Positions 45,433-52,419 are shown, counted from the stretch's first letter. The stretch: DNA of 64,000 nucleotides from Ricordea florida (GCA_949710005.1 OX453272.1:44127657-44191656); one strand, 5' to 3'. Numbers and translations are program-made. The notes: a model not told the origin generated them from the sequence alone.

Positions 45433-45825
45433 ATGGCGTCAATAGCAATGATGATTGGAGGGGCCTTAGTTAATGCGGCAGCATTTACCGGAGGAAATAT
45501 TCTTACAAGATTTATATTCGGTAAAAAAGCGGATACGGAAAAAATAAGACACGATAAAGCAATGGAAAAATATCAAAGGGATTACGCAGAATATCAGGAA
45601 AAAAGACAAAAAATGCTTGATTGGAAAATGAAGAAGAAGGAAGAAAAATATCAAGCATCAAAAAATATTTCGGCTACAAATCAAGCATTTGAATTGTACA
45701 GCCAAATGACTGAACCTAAATTCTCTGATTATTACAAACCAAGCGAAGAACAAAAGACAGGGGAAATGATATATGTTGGCGCAGGAATGATGGGTTTGGG
45801 TTACGCGGTCAGTAAATTATTATAA
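45433..45825 (+). CDS. Membrane and coiled-coil protein of the Polinton (130 aa)
   Basis: A hydrophobic N-terminus (IAMMIGGALVNAAAF) leads to a long charged helix rich in Lys, Glu and Gln (about 33-80, probable coiled coil). A conserved-looking SDYYKPSEEQ and a final hydrophobic stretch (VGAGMMGLGYAVS) follow. This layout, membrane-coil-membrane, recurs in invertebrate Polinton-type elements as I remember them; no function is known. Its stop codon merges into a hairpin at 45825-45858. Confidence 0.72.
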   Translation: MASIAMMIGGALVNAAAFTGGNILTRFIFGKKADTEKIRHDKAMEKYQRDYAEYQEKRQKMLDWKMKKKEEKYQASKNISATNQAFELYSQMTEPKFSDYYKPSEEQKTGEMIYVGAGMMGLGYAVSKLL

Positions 45826-45858
45826 TGTTATGTAACCAGTAATTGGGTTATATAACAT
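45825..45858. terminator. 13-bp hairpin between convergent genes
   Basis: ATGTTATGTAACC pairs with GGTTATATAACAT (12 Watson-Crick pairs and one G-U) around an 8-base loop. It begins on the last base of the stop codon of the 130-aa gene and lies 7 bp from the stop of the convergent 90-aa gene. It is placed to end both transcripts. Confidence 0.65.
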
Positions 45859-45864
45859 AAGGCA

Positions 45865-46137
45865 TTATTTTTTATTAAATTTCGAAGCCACTATTTTCGT
45901 CATTTCTTCATCACTAATACTAGGATCATTTTCTATTCCATATTTTTCAGTTACTTTTGCTCTTATTTCTCTTTTATATTCTTCAAAGTCTCTATCTGGA
46001 TCATGTTCTTTTTGCATTTGACTTAATATTTTACAAGCATCTAGCGGGCTCATATTTATTCCAAATTTTTTAGCGTATTTTACTAAATCCAAATTACTAA
46101 TTGTATTAGTATAATATTTTTTTTCTTCGTTGCTCAT
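45865..46137 (-). CDS. Antisense small charged protein, unknown (90 aa)
   Basis: The only minus-strand gene inside the structural block. It is very rich in Lys, Glu and Asp (DPDRDFEEYKREIRAK), helical, with no membrane segment. Its upstream word TATTTAAAAAGAAAA matches the polymerase-type promoter rather than the late word. So it may be an early regulator set among late genes; that is inference from position and motif. No family is recognised. Confidence 0.65.
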   Translation of the reverse strand: MSNEEKKYYTNTISNLDLVKYAKKFGINMSPLDACKILSQMQKEHDPDRDFEEYKREIRAKVTEKYGIENDPSISDEEMTKIVASKFNKK

Positions 46138-46158
46138 TTTATTTTTTCTTTTATATTT

Positions 46159-46173
46159 TTTTCTTTTTAAATA
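46159..46173 (-). promoter_or_regulatory. Early-type promoter motif of the 90-aa gene
   Basis: On the minus strand TATTTAAAAAGAAAA starts 36 bp before the ATG and differs by one base from the polymerase motif. Confidence 0.45.
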
Positions 46174-46203
46174 TCAATTTTGATTTTATTTCCGACCCAA
46201 GGT

Positions 46204-46214
46204 AATCTAAAGAT
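46204..46214 (+). promoter_or_regulatory. Late motif AATCTAAAGAT, 326-aa gene
   Basis: It ends 23 bp before the ATG (46238). Four exact or one-base variants of this word stand at nearly the same distance before four genes. Confidence 0.65.
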
Positions 46215-46237
46215 TTCCTACAGATGAGTAAAAAATC

Positions 46238-47218
46238 ATGGCAGAAGGCGGTATGGAAGTAGATGATTTGGACCCAACTGAACTAAATGAAACAAAAGGC
46301 AATGATGATGATTATGATGATACAATTGAAATGAACCCGATTGGACAAACATCCGCCAGTTATGGCTATGATGAGGAAGAAGAAGAAACTTCGCTTGGAG
46401 GCAATAATGAAAAACGCCCTCTTTTGTTAAAAAATACGAAAGAAAAAGAACAAAAAATTTCAGAAGATGAAATAAAAACAGTATACCCGCGCGCAAAATT
46501 TTCAAAATTCATAAAAGGAATAAGCGGGGCATTCAAAGAACCTTTCATTAAACTGCAAAGAGATAATGCTGCTAAATATGTTCTTAGAAACGGAGAATTC
46601 ATAAATGAAAAAACCGGGGCTAAACTTACCAGCGCCCAATTGAAAAATTACTTGGGACCAAGAGCAGAAGAAATTGTAGAAGAAAATAATCGCGAAAATG
46701 CAAAGACAAAAGAATTACAAAACAAAAAGATGGAGGAGAAAAAATTTCTTGAGGAAAAACCATTGAAAACACCAGAGGAGAGAACGCGAATAGAGGAATT
46801 AAATATAGAAATTGAAGAAGACGAAAATGAAATAGCCACCCGAGATCGTGAGTCTGAGCAAATACAAGATAGAATGTCATTGCGAGAACGAGTGAAGGCT
46901 ATCTTTAAAAAATATGGTTTTACAGCTTTTGCTGTTCTAAGCGCGGTGGGTGTCGTCATTGGAGTAATAGTTTCTAGCCTTTCAAAGGGCTTATCCACTT
47001 TGGGGAGGGGTGTTGGAAATGGCTTGAAAAATCTTGGTAAAAAACTGGGGAACATATTACCTGGTATGGTTGGCGCAATAGTTAGCTTTCTTTTCAAAAC
47101 CGCGGGTGAGGTAGTTGGATTTTTAGGAAAGAATGCTTGGCTTTTGATAATGGCCGTAGTTCTATATTTTGTGGACCGACTAAAAGGAGGAACAAGTATA
47201 AAGAAGAAAAGAAAGTAA
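46238..47218 (+). CDS. Polinton membrane-active protein, unknown (326 aa)
   Basis: It has an acidic N-terminus (Asp/Glu runs to about residue 55), then a charged coiled-coil-like middle (about 140-210, EENNRENAKTKELQNKK). Hydrophobic or amphipathic segments with Gly-rich spacing follow: TAFAVLSAVGVVIGVIVSSL (about 230-249), LGRGVGNGLKNLGKKLGN, MVGAIVSFLF, LLIMAVVLYFV. A basic end KKKRK closes the protein. The layout suits a virion protein that disturbs or crosses a membrane, by loose analogy with adenovirus protein VI; that is inference. Confidence 0.72.
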   Translation: MAEGGMEVDDLDPTELNETKGNDDDYDDTIEMNPIGQTSASYGYDEEEEETSLGGNNEKRPLLLKNTKEKEQKISEDEIKTVYPRAKFSKFIKGISGAFKEPFIKLQRDNAAKYVLRNGEFINEKTGAKLTSAQLKNYLGPRAEEIVEENNRENAKTKELQNKKMEEKKFLEEKPLKTPEERTRIEELNIEIEEDENEIATRDRESEQIQDRMSLRERVKAIFKKYGFTAFAVLSAVGVVIGVIVSSLSKGLSTLGRGVGNGLKNLGKKLGNILPGMVGAIVSFLFKTAGEVVGFLGKNAWLLIMAVVLYFVDRLKGGTSIKKKRK

Positions 47219-47225
47219 CAAATTT

Positions 47226-47249
47226 CAGCGTAGCTGGACGGCAAAGCCG
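47226..47249. repeat. Intergenic double-hairpin insert
   Basis: CAGC-GTA-GCTG then CGGC-AAA-GCCG are two 4-bp stems with trinucleotide loops, 2 bp apart, directly followed by the late word. It is the same design as the two inserts in the integrase gene. It sits where other genes have their long hairpins, so it could also serve as a terminator. Confidence 0.65.
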
Positions 47250-47259
47250 ATCTAAAGAT
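47249..47259 (+). promoter_or_regulatory. Late motif GATCTAAAGAT, 206-aa gene
   Basis: It ends 25 bp before the ATG at 47285. One base differs from the other copies (G for A at the first position). Confidence 0.65.
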
Positions 47260-47284
47260 ATCTTGTCGTTCAGTAAAATACAAT

Positions 47285-47905
47285 ATGGGAGAATACAATG
47301 GAATTTATCCTCAATTACCTAATAATAATTTCCATACACAAGGCGGAGATGGCGCAATTAATTTCAGATTACAAAAATCAAGCGAGGTATTGCAAAATCT
47401 CGAGAAGGAAATCAAACATTACGAAGAAGTGAGAAAAAAATATAATAGAGCCAGAGGAATATGTACAAAAATAAGTGTTTCTGGCGGTTTTATTTCCGTT
47501 ATCCTATCCGCAAGCGGGCTTGGAACTTCTCTCACGGGTTTCGGCGCTATAGTCGGAGTTCCTTTAGGCGTTGTGGGTGGGGTTTTTGGAGGATTATCTG
47601 TTGGATTTGGTATTGCTTCAAAAAGTCTTTCTGGTAAAGTTAGTAAACACGAACAAACAGTAGCAATTGCAAAATCAAAATTAAACACCATTAACGACTT
47701 AGTCTCAAAAGCTTTGAAAGATAACTCTATTTCCGATCAAGAATTTTCCATAATTTTGGCGGAATTGGAAAAGTTTCAAAAACTGAAACAGGAGGTTCGT
47801 CAAAAATTCAGAAAAGATTCGGAAAAAAACTTCGACATGAGTATAATAAGGAAGAAAGTTCGAGAAGATCTATTAAAAGAACTTACCGGAGGGAAAGGTC
47901 ATTAA
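47285..47905 (+). CDS. Polinton protein with hydrophobic core, unknown (206 aa)
   Basis: It starts with a coil-like charged helix (about 30-55, LQNLEKEIKHYEEVRKKY), followed by a long Gly/Val/Ile-rich hydrophobic region (about 66-117: GGFISVILSASGLG, FGAIVGVPLGVVGGVFGG). A helical charged half follows (KLNTINDLVSKALKDN, ELEKFQKLKQEV). This coil-membrane-coil plan is shared with other small proteins here. The role is unknown; a virion or host-membrane protein is likely. Confidence 0.72.
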   Translation: MGEYNGIYPQLPNNNFHTQGGDGAINFRLQKSSEVLQNLEKEIKHYEEVRKKYNRARGICTKISVSGGFISVILSASGLGTSLTGFGAIVGVPLGVVGGVFGGLSVGFGIASKSLSGKVSKHEQTVAIAKSKLNTINDLVSKALKDNSISDQEFSIILAELEKFQKLKQEVRQKFRKDSEKNFDMSIIRKKVREDLLKELTGGKGH

Positions 47906-47965
47906 AATTTGTTTACGAGAAAACGGAAGTTGGTTGTAATTGTTTCGCTGGCATTAATTAAATTT
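47906..47965 (+). other. Short spacer before the hairpin of the 539-aa gene
   Basis: Sixty bases between the 206-aa stop and the hairpin; no motif recognised. Confidence 0.4.
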
Positions 47966-48020
47966 ACATCTTATTCTTAATCTAAAGATCAGAAAAATTG
48001 GAAAACAAAGAATAAGATGT
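47966..48020. terminator. 13-bp hairpin enclosing the late motif, 539-aa gene
   Basis: ACATCTTATTCTT (47966-47978) pairs perfectly with AAGAATAAGATGT (48008-48020). The 29-base loop opens with AATCTAAAGAT (47979-47989). The right stem contains the start codon at 48017. It may end the upstream transcript or sequester the start. Confidence 0.65.
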
Positions 48021-49636
48021 TATTGGATGATTTCAAAACCCGATACCCTAGAGCAAGCCTTGAAAAATTTACATTTGTGAATGACTCATTTGGTGGTTAT
48101 ATTAAATGGAAAGTTAATGGGGCGACAATTATGTCTGATGACGATCCTTCTGGAAAAACATGGACTGTTAATCTTTCTAATAATTTGAAAACATTATTAT
48201 GGGAAGATTTGGGGTTAGAAAATAAAGTAAAGGTAAGTTCCTTTCCCAAAAGTTTAACATTTACAAAACAACCATATCCAATACCCGGAATTAAATTCGA
48301 TGAATTTGCTCTTGATGTTACAAAATTATTAACCAATCTGAATATATATGTTTCAGAAAAAGATAGTTTCACTGCGACAATGAAGAATATTTTTAAAAAT
48401 CAAACTGTGGGATTTACCAGTGGAAAAGAAACTAGAGCTTGGTTGAGTAAACCAAATATTAATCAATGGCCGCAACAATTAAACATGGCGGTTTGGTGCG
48501 CATCTTCAGGAAGTGGAGTAAGTTTAAGTGATATTTTTGGATACCCCAAAGTTATTAGAAGTTTTTTCGTATTTCACATTTACTTTACCATAAGAAGAAT
48601 AATTCAAGAATTAAAAGTTCCATTGCCTGGGGGAGAAACTTTTTCTTTGAAAAATAATCCGTACGACAAAAATGCTTATAATAGATTATGCGCAGAATTT
48701 GGGTTAAGCAATGATCAAGATTACAAGGGATGGAACAAAACTTTAGCGGATTTTAGATTCAAAGGAGGCGCAAACCATGGAGCAGGTGATATATTCATTG
48801 ATTATGGGGGAGGATATGCAGACCCTGATGCGGTTCCGGGGAGCGAAGCCGCGCAAGCAAAGGGCGGTGGATTTCAAAATGTCAGAATTGTAAGAAATTA
48901 TGATACAGAAGCTAATATTTGGCCAAGCCGCGATCATAAATTTTACGACGATGGGGGTAGAAAAAATATGGGAAATTTAGTATCAATGCTTCGAAATGAT
49001 TATTTTGTTGATTTTCAATACGCTTGGTTTATACCAGAATCCGGGCATGGATTAACAAGGGCTGGATTGGGAAGAATAAATAGATCGATTGAAGCTTTTG
49101 TTTATTGCGTTTTAGGCGCACAAGTTAATACCAGAACTTCAATTGTTAGTAAGGGAGGTGGTGGTTTTGAAACCCAACAAAATTTTATAACTTTATTCGA
49201 AAGTTCTGTGATTGAAAATGATGTGTCCCAATCAATTCAAAGATATCAAACGGCGGTTCAAGAATCAAAATCTCGCCTTGATTTGGCTGTAGCTCCAGGT
49301 GTTTGGTTAATGCCGAGCAATTTAATAATAAATACGGAAAGCGTTATTGGGTATAATAATGATTTGAAAAGGGTAACAGAAGATATGACTTTTGGGGTAA
49401 ATAATACAATAAACGCGGAAACAAAAAACGTCGGAATAAGACATAGTTTGGGAGCAACAAAGGTCTTATTAAATACCAATCCTCAACCCGCAAAACCCCA
49501 ACAACAAACCAAAAACGATAAATCAAGCAAAAATGAAGAAAAAGTTAGTAACATAGAAGAAACATCTTCTCACCAAAATAATCTCATTATTTTAATGCTT
49601 GGAGGAGGATTATTATCCTGGTTTTTATTTCGTTAA
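48017..49636 (+). CDS. Large structural-type Polinton protein, C-terminal anchor (539 aa)
   Basis: The longest late gene. The body is mixed alpha/beta with Gly-rich loops (FKGGANHGAGDIFIDYGGGY, about 251-270) and a conserved-looking RNDYFVDFQYAWFIPESGHG region. A low-complexity linker (Pro, Gln, Lys, Asn; about 485-515) leads to a C-terminal membrane segment (ILMLGGGLLSWFLF). This C-tail anchor suggests an exposed virion or host-membrane protein, such as a spike or attachment protein, but no fold is recognised and the role is inference. The hairpin of the next gene begins on the base after its stop. It is intact. Confidence 0.75.
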   Translation: MLLDDFKTRYPRASLEKFTFVNDSFGGYIKWKVNGATIMSDDDPSGKTWTVNLSNNLKTLLWEDLGLENKVKVSSFPKSLTFTKQPYPIPGIKFDEFALDVTKLLTNLNIYVSEKDSFTATMKNIFKNQTVGFTSGKETRAWLSKPNINQWPQQLNMAVWCASSGSGVSLSDIFGYPKVIRSFFVFHIYFTIRRIIQELKVPLPGGETFSLKNNPYDKNAYNRLCAEFGLSNDQDYKGWNKTLADFRFKGGANHGAGDIFIDYGGGYADPDAVPGSEAAQAKGGGFQNVRIVRNYDTEANIWPSRDHKFYDDGGRKNMGNLVSMLRNDYFVDFQYAWFIPESGHGLTRAGLGRINRSIEAFVYCVLGAQVNTRTSIVSKGGGGFETQQNFITLFESSVIENDVSQSIQRYQTAVQESKSRLDLAVAPGVWLMPSNLIINTESVIGYNNDLKRVTEDMTFGVNNTINAETKNVGIRHSLGATKVLLNTNPQPAKPQQQTKNDKSSKNEEKVSNIEETSSHQNNLIILMLGGGLLSWFLFR

Positions 49637-49682
49637 TGTTTTGATTACATAATCTAAAGATGAATATGTTGTAATCAAAACA
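49637..49682. terminator. 13-bp hairpin enclosing the late motif, 211-aa gene
   Basis: TGTTTTGATTACA (49637-49649) pairs perfectly with TGTAATCAAAACA (49670-49682). The 20-base loop holds AATCTAAAGAT (49651-49661). The hairpin fills the whole space between the upstream stop (49636) and the next ATG (49685). Confidence 0.7.
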
Positions 49683-49684
49683 AA

Positions 49685-50320
49685 ATGCTGAGTATTACAA
49701 TGTATGATTCTGAAACCCGGGTTTATTTAGATCCACCGCTGAAAAATCTTCGTGAGATACAGCTCCTGGATTGTAATATGCAAACCAAAAGACTGATTAA
49801 TTTCAAGGATCAACAGATATTATTCAAAGATAATAATCAGCCCCTAATAATAATACAGCCTGGTTCATATTCGTTGCGTGATATTCAATCAATCTTTCTT
49901 AATGATACTGATAGGGAAAAGATAACAATCATTGAAACAGACACTGTTGACTATCTTTATTCCAATAAGAACTTCAAAATAAAACTTACGAGAGGGTTGG
50001 CGTTTGGTTTAGGTGTGCCTGAAGCTATAAATCCTGGAAAATTATACCCCATAAATATACAGTTTAAGGAGCCGTTGAGACTTATGTGTAGCATAGTGGA
50101 TAATAAATATTCATATATGAATAACACCAAATATGGAGAACTTGTGAAACTCGCGCCGTCAAACCTACTTGCAAACATACCCTCAAAGGATTACCCAACA
50201 ATTCCGATTCAAAAATATGAGAACCCCATAAACCACTTTGATTTATCTATCTTAGACAATGATTGGGAAAAACTTGATTTGCGAGGATTGCCAATAACTT
50301 TTAGTTTAAGATTTAGATAA
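49685..50320 (+). CDS. Possible minor capsid protein (211 aa)
   Basis: Beta-rich, with no membrane segment. It opens with REIQLLDCNMQTKRLIN and ends INHFDLSILDNDWEKLDL followed by ITFSLRFR. A C-terminal pattern of a hydrophobic strand, an acidic turn, then a final alternating strand also closes some Polinton and adintovirus virion proteins as I know them. A penton or vertex role fits its place as the last late gene, but the homology is not certain. It is intact, under the late motif, and converges on the zinc-repeat gene across a 12-bp hairpin. Confidence 0.6.
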   Translation: MLSITMYDSETRVYLDPPLKNLREIQLLDCNMQTKRLINFKDQQILFKDNNQPLIIIQPGSYSLRDIQSIFLNDTDREKITIIETDTVDYLYSNKNFKIKLTRGLAFGLGVPEAINPGKLYPINIQFKEPLRLMCSIVDNKYSYMNNTKYGELVKLAPSNLLANIPSKDYPTIPIQKYENPINHFDLSILDNDWEKLDLRGLPITFSLRFR

Positions 50321-50350
50321 ATTTCGGTTCGGGTGGTCCTTCTGGTCTTT

Positions 50351-50384
50351 TGTTATATAATCCAAAAAGAGTGATTATATAACA
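50351..50384. terminator. 12-bp hairpin between convergent genes
   Basis: TGTTATATAATC pairs perfectly with GATTATATAACA around a 10-base loop. It lies 30 bp after the 211-aa stop and overlaps the last codons of the convergent zinc-repeat gene (50375). Confidence 0.65.
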
Positions 50385-51106
50385 TAATTTTTTTCATAAC
50401 ATTCTTTACAAAATGCCTTCTGTCTATTGTGTTCACAAATTTGTGATCCTCCGCATAACTTACAAAAATTTCTTTGTTTTCCATGAATACATATTCCTTT
50501 ACCACCGCATTCTTTGCAACGCGCCTTCTGTTTTTTATGTAAACATATTTGCGATCCTCCACAATCTCTACATTGATTCCTTTGTTTTTTATGCTCACAT
50601 ATTTGTGATCCTCCACAATCTCTGCAATAAGCTTTATTTCTATTATGTTCGCATATTTGCGCTCCTCCGCACTCTTTACATCTTAATTTCTGCCTTTTAT
50701 GAATACAATAATAATGATACATATTAGTTTTAAGTTCTGAAGTGGGTGGCGGTGTGCCTGGTCTAAATCGATCAGGAGAACCGGGTGGTGTTTCTGGAAT
50801 AAATACATCAGATAAATCTTGGGATGTGCTTGGCTGCGGGGCTGATAAATTTGCTTGAGGCGGGGGCGGGAGTGGAATTGGTAGAGGAGTATTCTGATCA
50901 GGCCTGTGCGGTGTTGCATTTAATGATTCACTAATTTCCCGAATATTATCAATGATTTCTTGAACATTATTAACTATTTCGGGAATATTAATCAAAAATT
51001 CGATGCGTTTCGCTTTAGTATTATAATATGACTTTCTTGGTGGGTTATACCAGTAGACCAATTTTTTTAATTGCTCAGCTTTTAATCCATTTAATTGTTG
51101 TTCCAT
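50375..51106 (-). CDS. SAP-like head fused to six zinc-type repeats (243 aa)
   Basis: Residues 1-121 match the first 121 of the polymerase because this part lies in the terminal repeat. From there the protein changes to six 19-residue repeats of the form C-x-H-x6-C-x2-C-G-G (CEHNRNKAYCRDCGGSQI and variants; about 130-237). Each could bind zinc. Similar C-x-H...C-x2-C-GG repeats occur, to my knowledge, in giant-virus and protist proteins. With a shared early promoter and a shared head, it may act with the polymerase at the DNA ends, for example as a terminal or regulatory DNA-binding factor; that is inference. It is intact. Confidence 0.85.
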   Translation of the reverse strand: MEQQLNGLKAEQLKKLVYWYNPPRKSYYNTKAKRIEFLINIPEIVNNVQEIIDNIREISESLNATPHRPDQNTPLPIPLPPPPQANLSAPQPSTSQDLSDVFIPETPPGSPDRFRPGTPPPTSELKTNMYHYYCIHKRQKLRCKECGGAQICEHNRNKAYCRDCGGSQICEHKKQRNQCRDCGGSQICLHKKQKARCKECGGKGICIHGKQRNFCKLCGGSQICEHNRQKAFCKECYEKNYVI

Positions 51107-51467
51107 TTACAATATTTTCTTTTGTTTTTAAATAGGAATTAAAAATTATTTTTTTTGTGCTGGTTCCATTCTCCTTGAAAAATTTTGTGTCGGTAAGTCG
51201 TCTCTGGGGAGGGTGGTCTTTGCAGAGACTTGGCCAGCCAAGGATGGAGTCGCCCTCCGCTCGCGTTGCTCGCTCCGCCTGTCGGCCCCTCTTGACGAAG
51301 GGGCTTGGCCGAAACTTTGCAAAGGCTTATTAAATCTTTTGTGCTGGCTCGCACAATTTTAGTAATATTTTTTATTTTTATTAATTTGTGTTGGTTCCCC
51401 TCGCAATTTTTGTAATATTTTTTTATTTTTATTAAATTGTGCTGGTTCCCCCATATTCACAACTACT
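50745..51467 (-). repeat. Right terminal inverted repeat (723 bp)
   Basis: Inverted copy of 36087-36809 with the same length and no difference found by eye. It contains the early promoter word (51120-51134), the GC-rich structured zone (about 51199-51311) and the 51-bp tandem repeats (51329-51452), and ends CACAACTACT. Confidence 0.9.
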
Positions 51468-51472
51468 GTCCT
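51468..51472. repeat. Right target-site duplication GTCCT
   Basis: Matches 36082-36086. Beyond it the Penelope-like sequence resumes. Confidence 0.85.
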
Positions 51473-52164
51473 TTTTCGGCGACTTTGAAAACAAGATCAA
51501 CAGGTATTTTGGTGTAAAGGAAGACGACGTCAAAAGTAACCAGCCTGTCTTCGGCGTTTAGAGTTTTATCTCTAATAACATCCGCAAACCTGAAGGCGTT
51601 TATTACTGTTAGCAGCATTGCCAACAATAGGTGACTAAATCTTTTGCCAAATAACTCGAATTAATGAAAAAGACGATAGGTCTCAATGGAATTCCCGTCT
51701 TAAATGCACCATAGAATCGTGGAGACAGAACATCGCTGTTATATAACATTTTGCAACTATATCCTCTTACTAATCTTCCCAACCTTCTTCAAATCAAGCA
51801 GCTTTGCATTGAGCTTTCTTCGAGTCTTGCTTGTCGAGTCAGATTTAAGTACAGAGTACGTACTTGTGTCATTACGCGTGGACAGAGCCTTGTCACGCGG
51901 GATTTTGCTCTCTTTCCGTAACAACACAGTTGCCTTTGTATTCTGACAAAACGAGTCTGTCACGAGAATCACAAGGGATTTGAAAACATCAGGACTGATG
52001 TTTTTAGGTTTGGCACGTCTCCAAATGCTGCCGACCTTGGCTCTAGCCAAAAGCTTTTGATGAAGGTTGCGTCGACAAATTCTTTCTTCCACCGCTGCGA
52101 TAACCTCAGTAGTTGGAATTCTGTTAGATGAAACGGCACATTCGGGGCCCTTTTCAAGACCCAC
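51473..52164 (-). pseudogene. Penelope-like element, N-terminal and RT motif A part
   Basis: The minus-strand frame 51757-52164 (135 codons) reads LEKGPECAVSSNRIPTTEV, AKPKNISPDVFKSL and KTRRKLNAKLLDLKKVGKI, typical of the start of Penelope-like RTs. Nearer the Polinton, in other frames, come DRLVTFDVVFLYTKIPVDL (motif A) and a run into the insertion point. The continuation (motif B) is on the other side at 36086. Frameshifts separate the pieces. Confidence 0.78.
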
Positions 52165-52419
52165 TCCGTTCCAGCTTAGTAAGCTCTTCGTAGAGAAGTT
52201 GACAAACCATTTTTCCTTAAGTAGAGCCTAACGTGTCAGGTGACTTCTTCACCAGCAACCGACGTAATTTCTGGCCGTTTGTCTTCAGTTTGGGACACGC
52301 TTGCCGTCCTTTAGACAAAGAAAACATCTCGACCCAAAGGATTTCGGAGATGACAATCAAAGCAGAAGTTCACTAATTTTTATTTCAAAGTGCAAAAAAA
52401 AAAAAAAAAAAAAAATAGC
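52165..52419. other. 5' flank of the Penelope element with poly-A
   Basis: An A-run of about 22 lies at 52394-52416. No gene. Confidence 0.4.

Larger units (their letters stand above)
36087..51467. mobile_element. Complete Polinton/Maverick-type virus-like element (15,381 bp)
   Basis: The element is bounded by 723-bp terminal inverted repeats ending AGTAGTTGTG...CACAACTACT and by a 5-bp duplication. Gene order: polymerase B (+), integrase (-), 63-aa protein, major capsid candidate, packaging ATPase, five small structural-type genes (+; one lies on the minus strand), 326-, 206-, 539- and 211-aa proteins (+), zinc-repeat protein (-). All frames are open and tightly packed. No adenovirus-type protease was recognised. 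It sits inside a Penelope-like RT gene. The open genes and matching terminal repeats contrast with the decayed host element and point to a recent insertion. It may be regarded as an endogenous polinto- or adintovirus-like genome. Confidence 0.93.

Noticed and set aside
46648-47298. Long minus-strand open frame opposite the 326-aa gene
   Set aside because: A shadow of the real plus-strand gene; it is rich in Phe and Ser from an antisense reading of Lys- and Glu-rich codons, with no promoter word.
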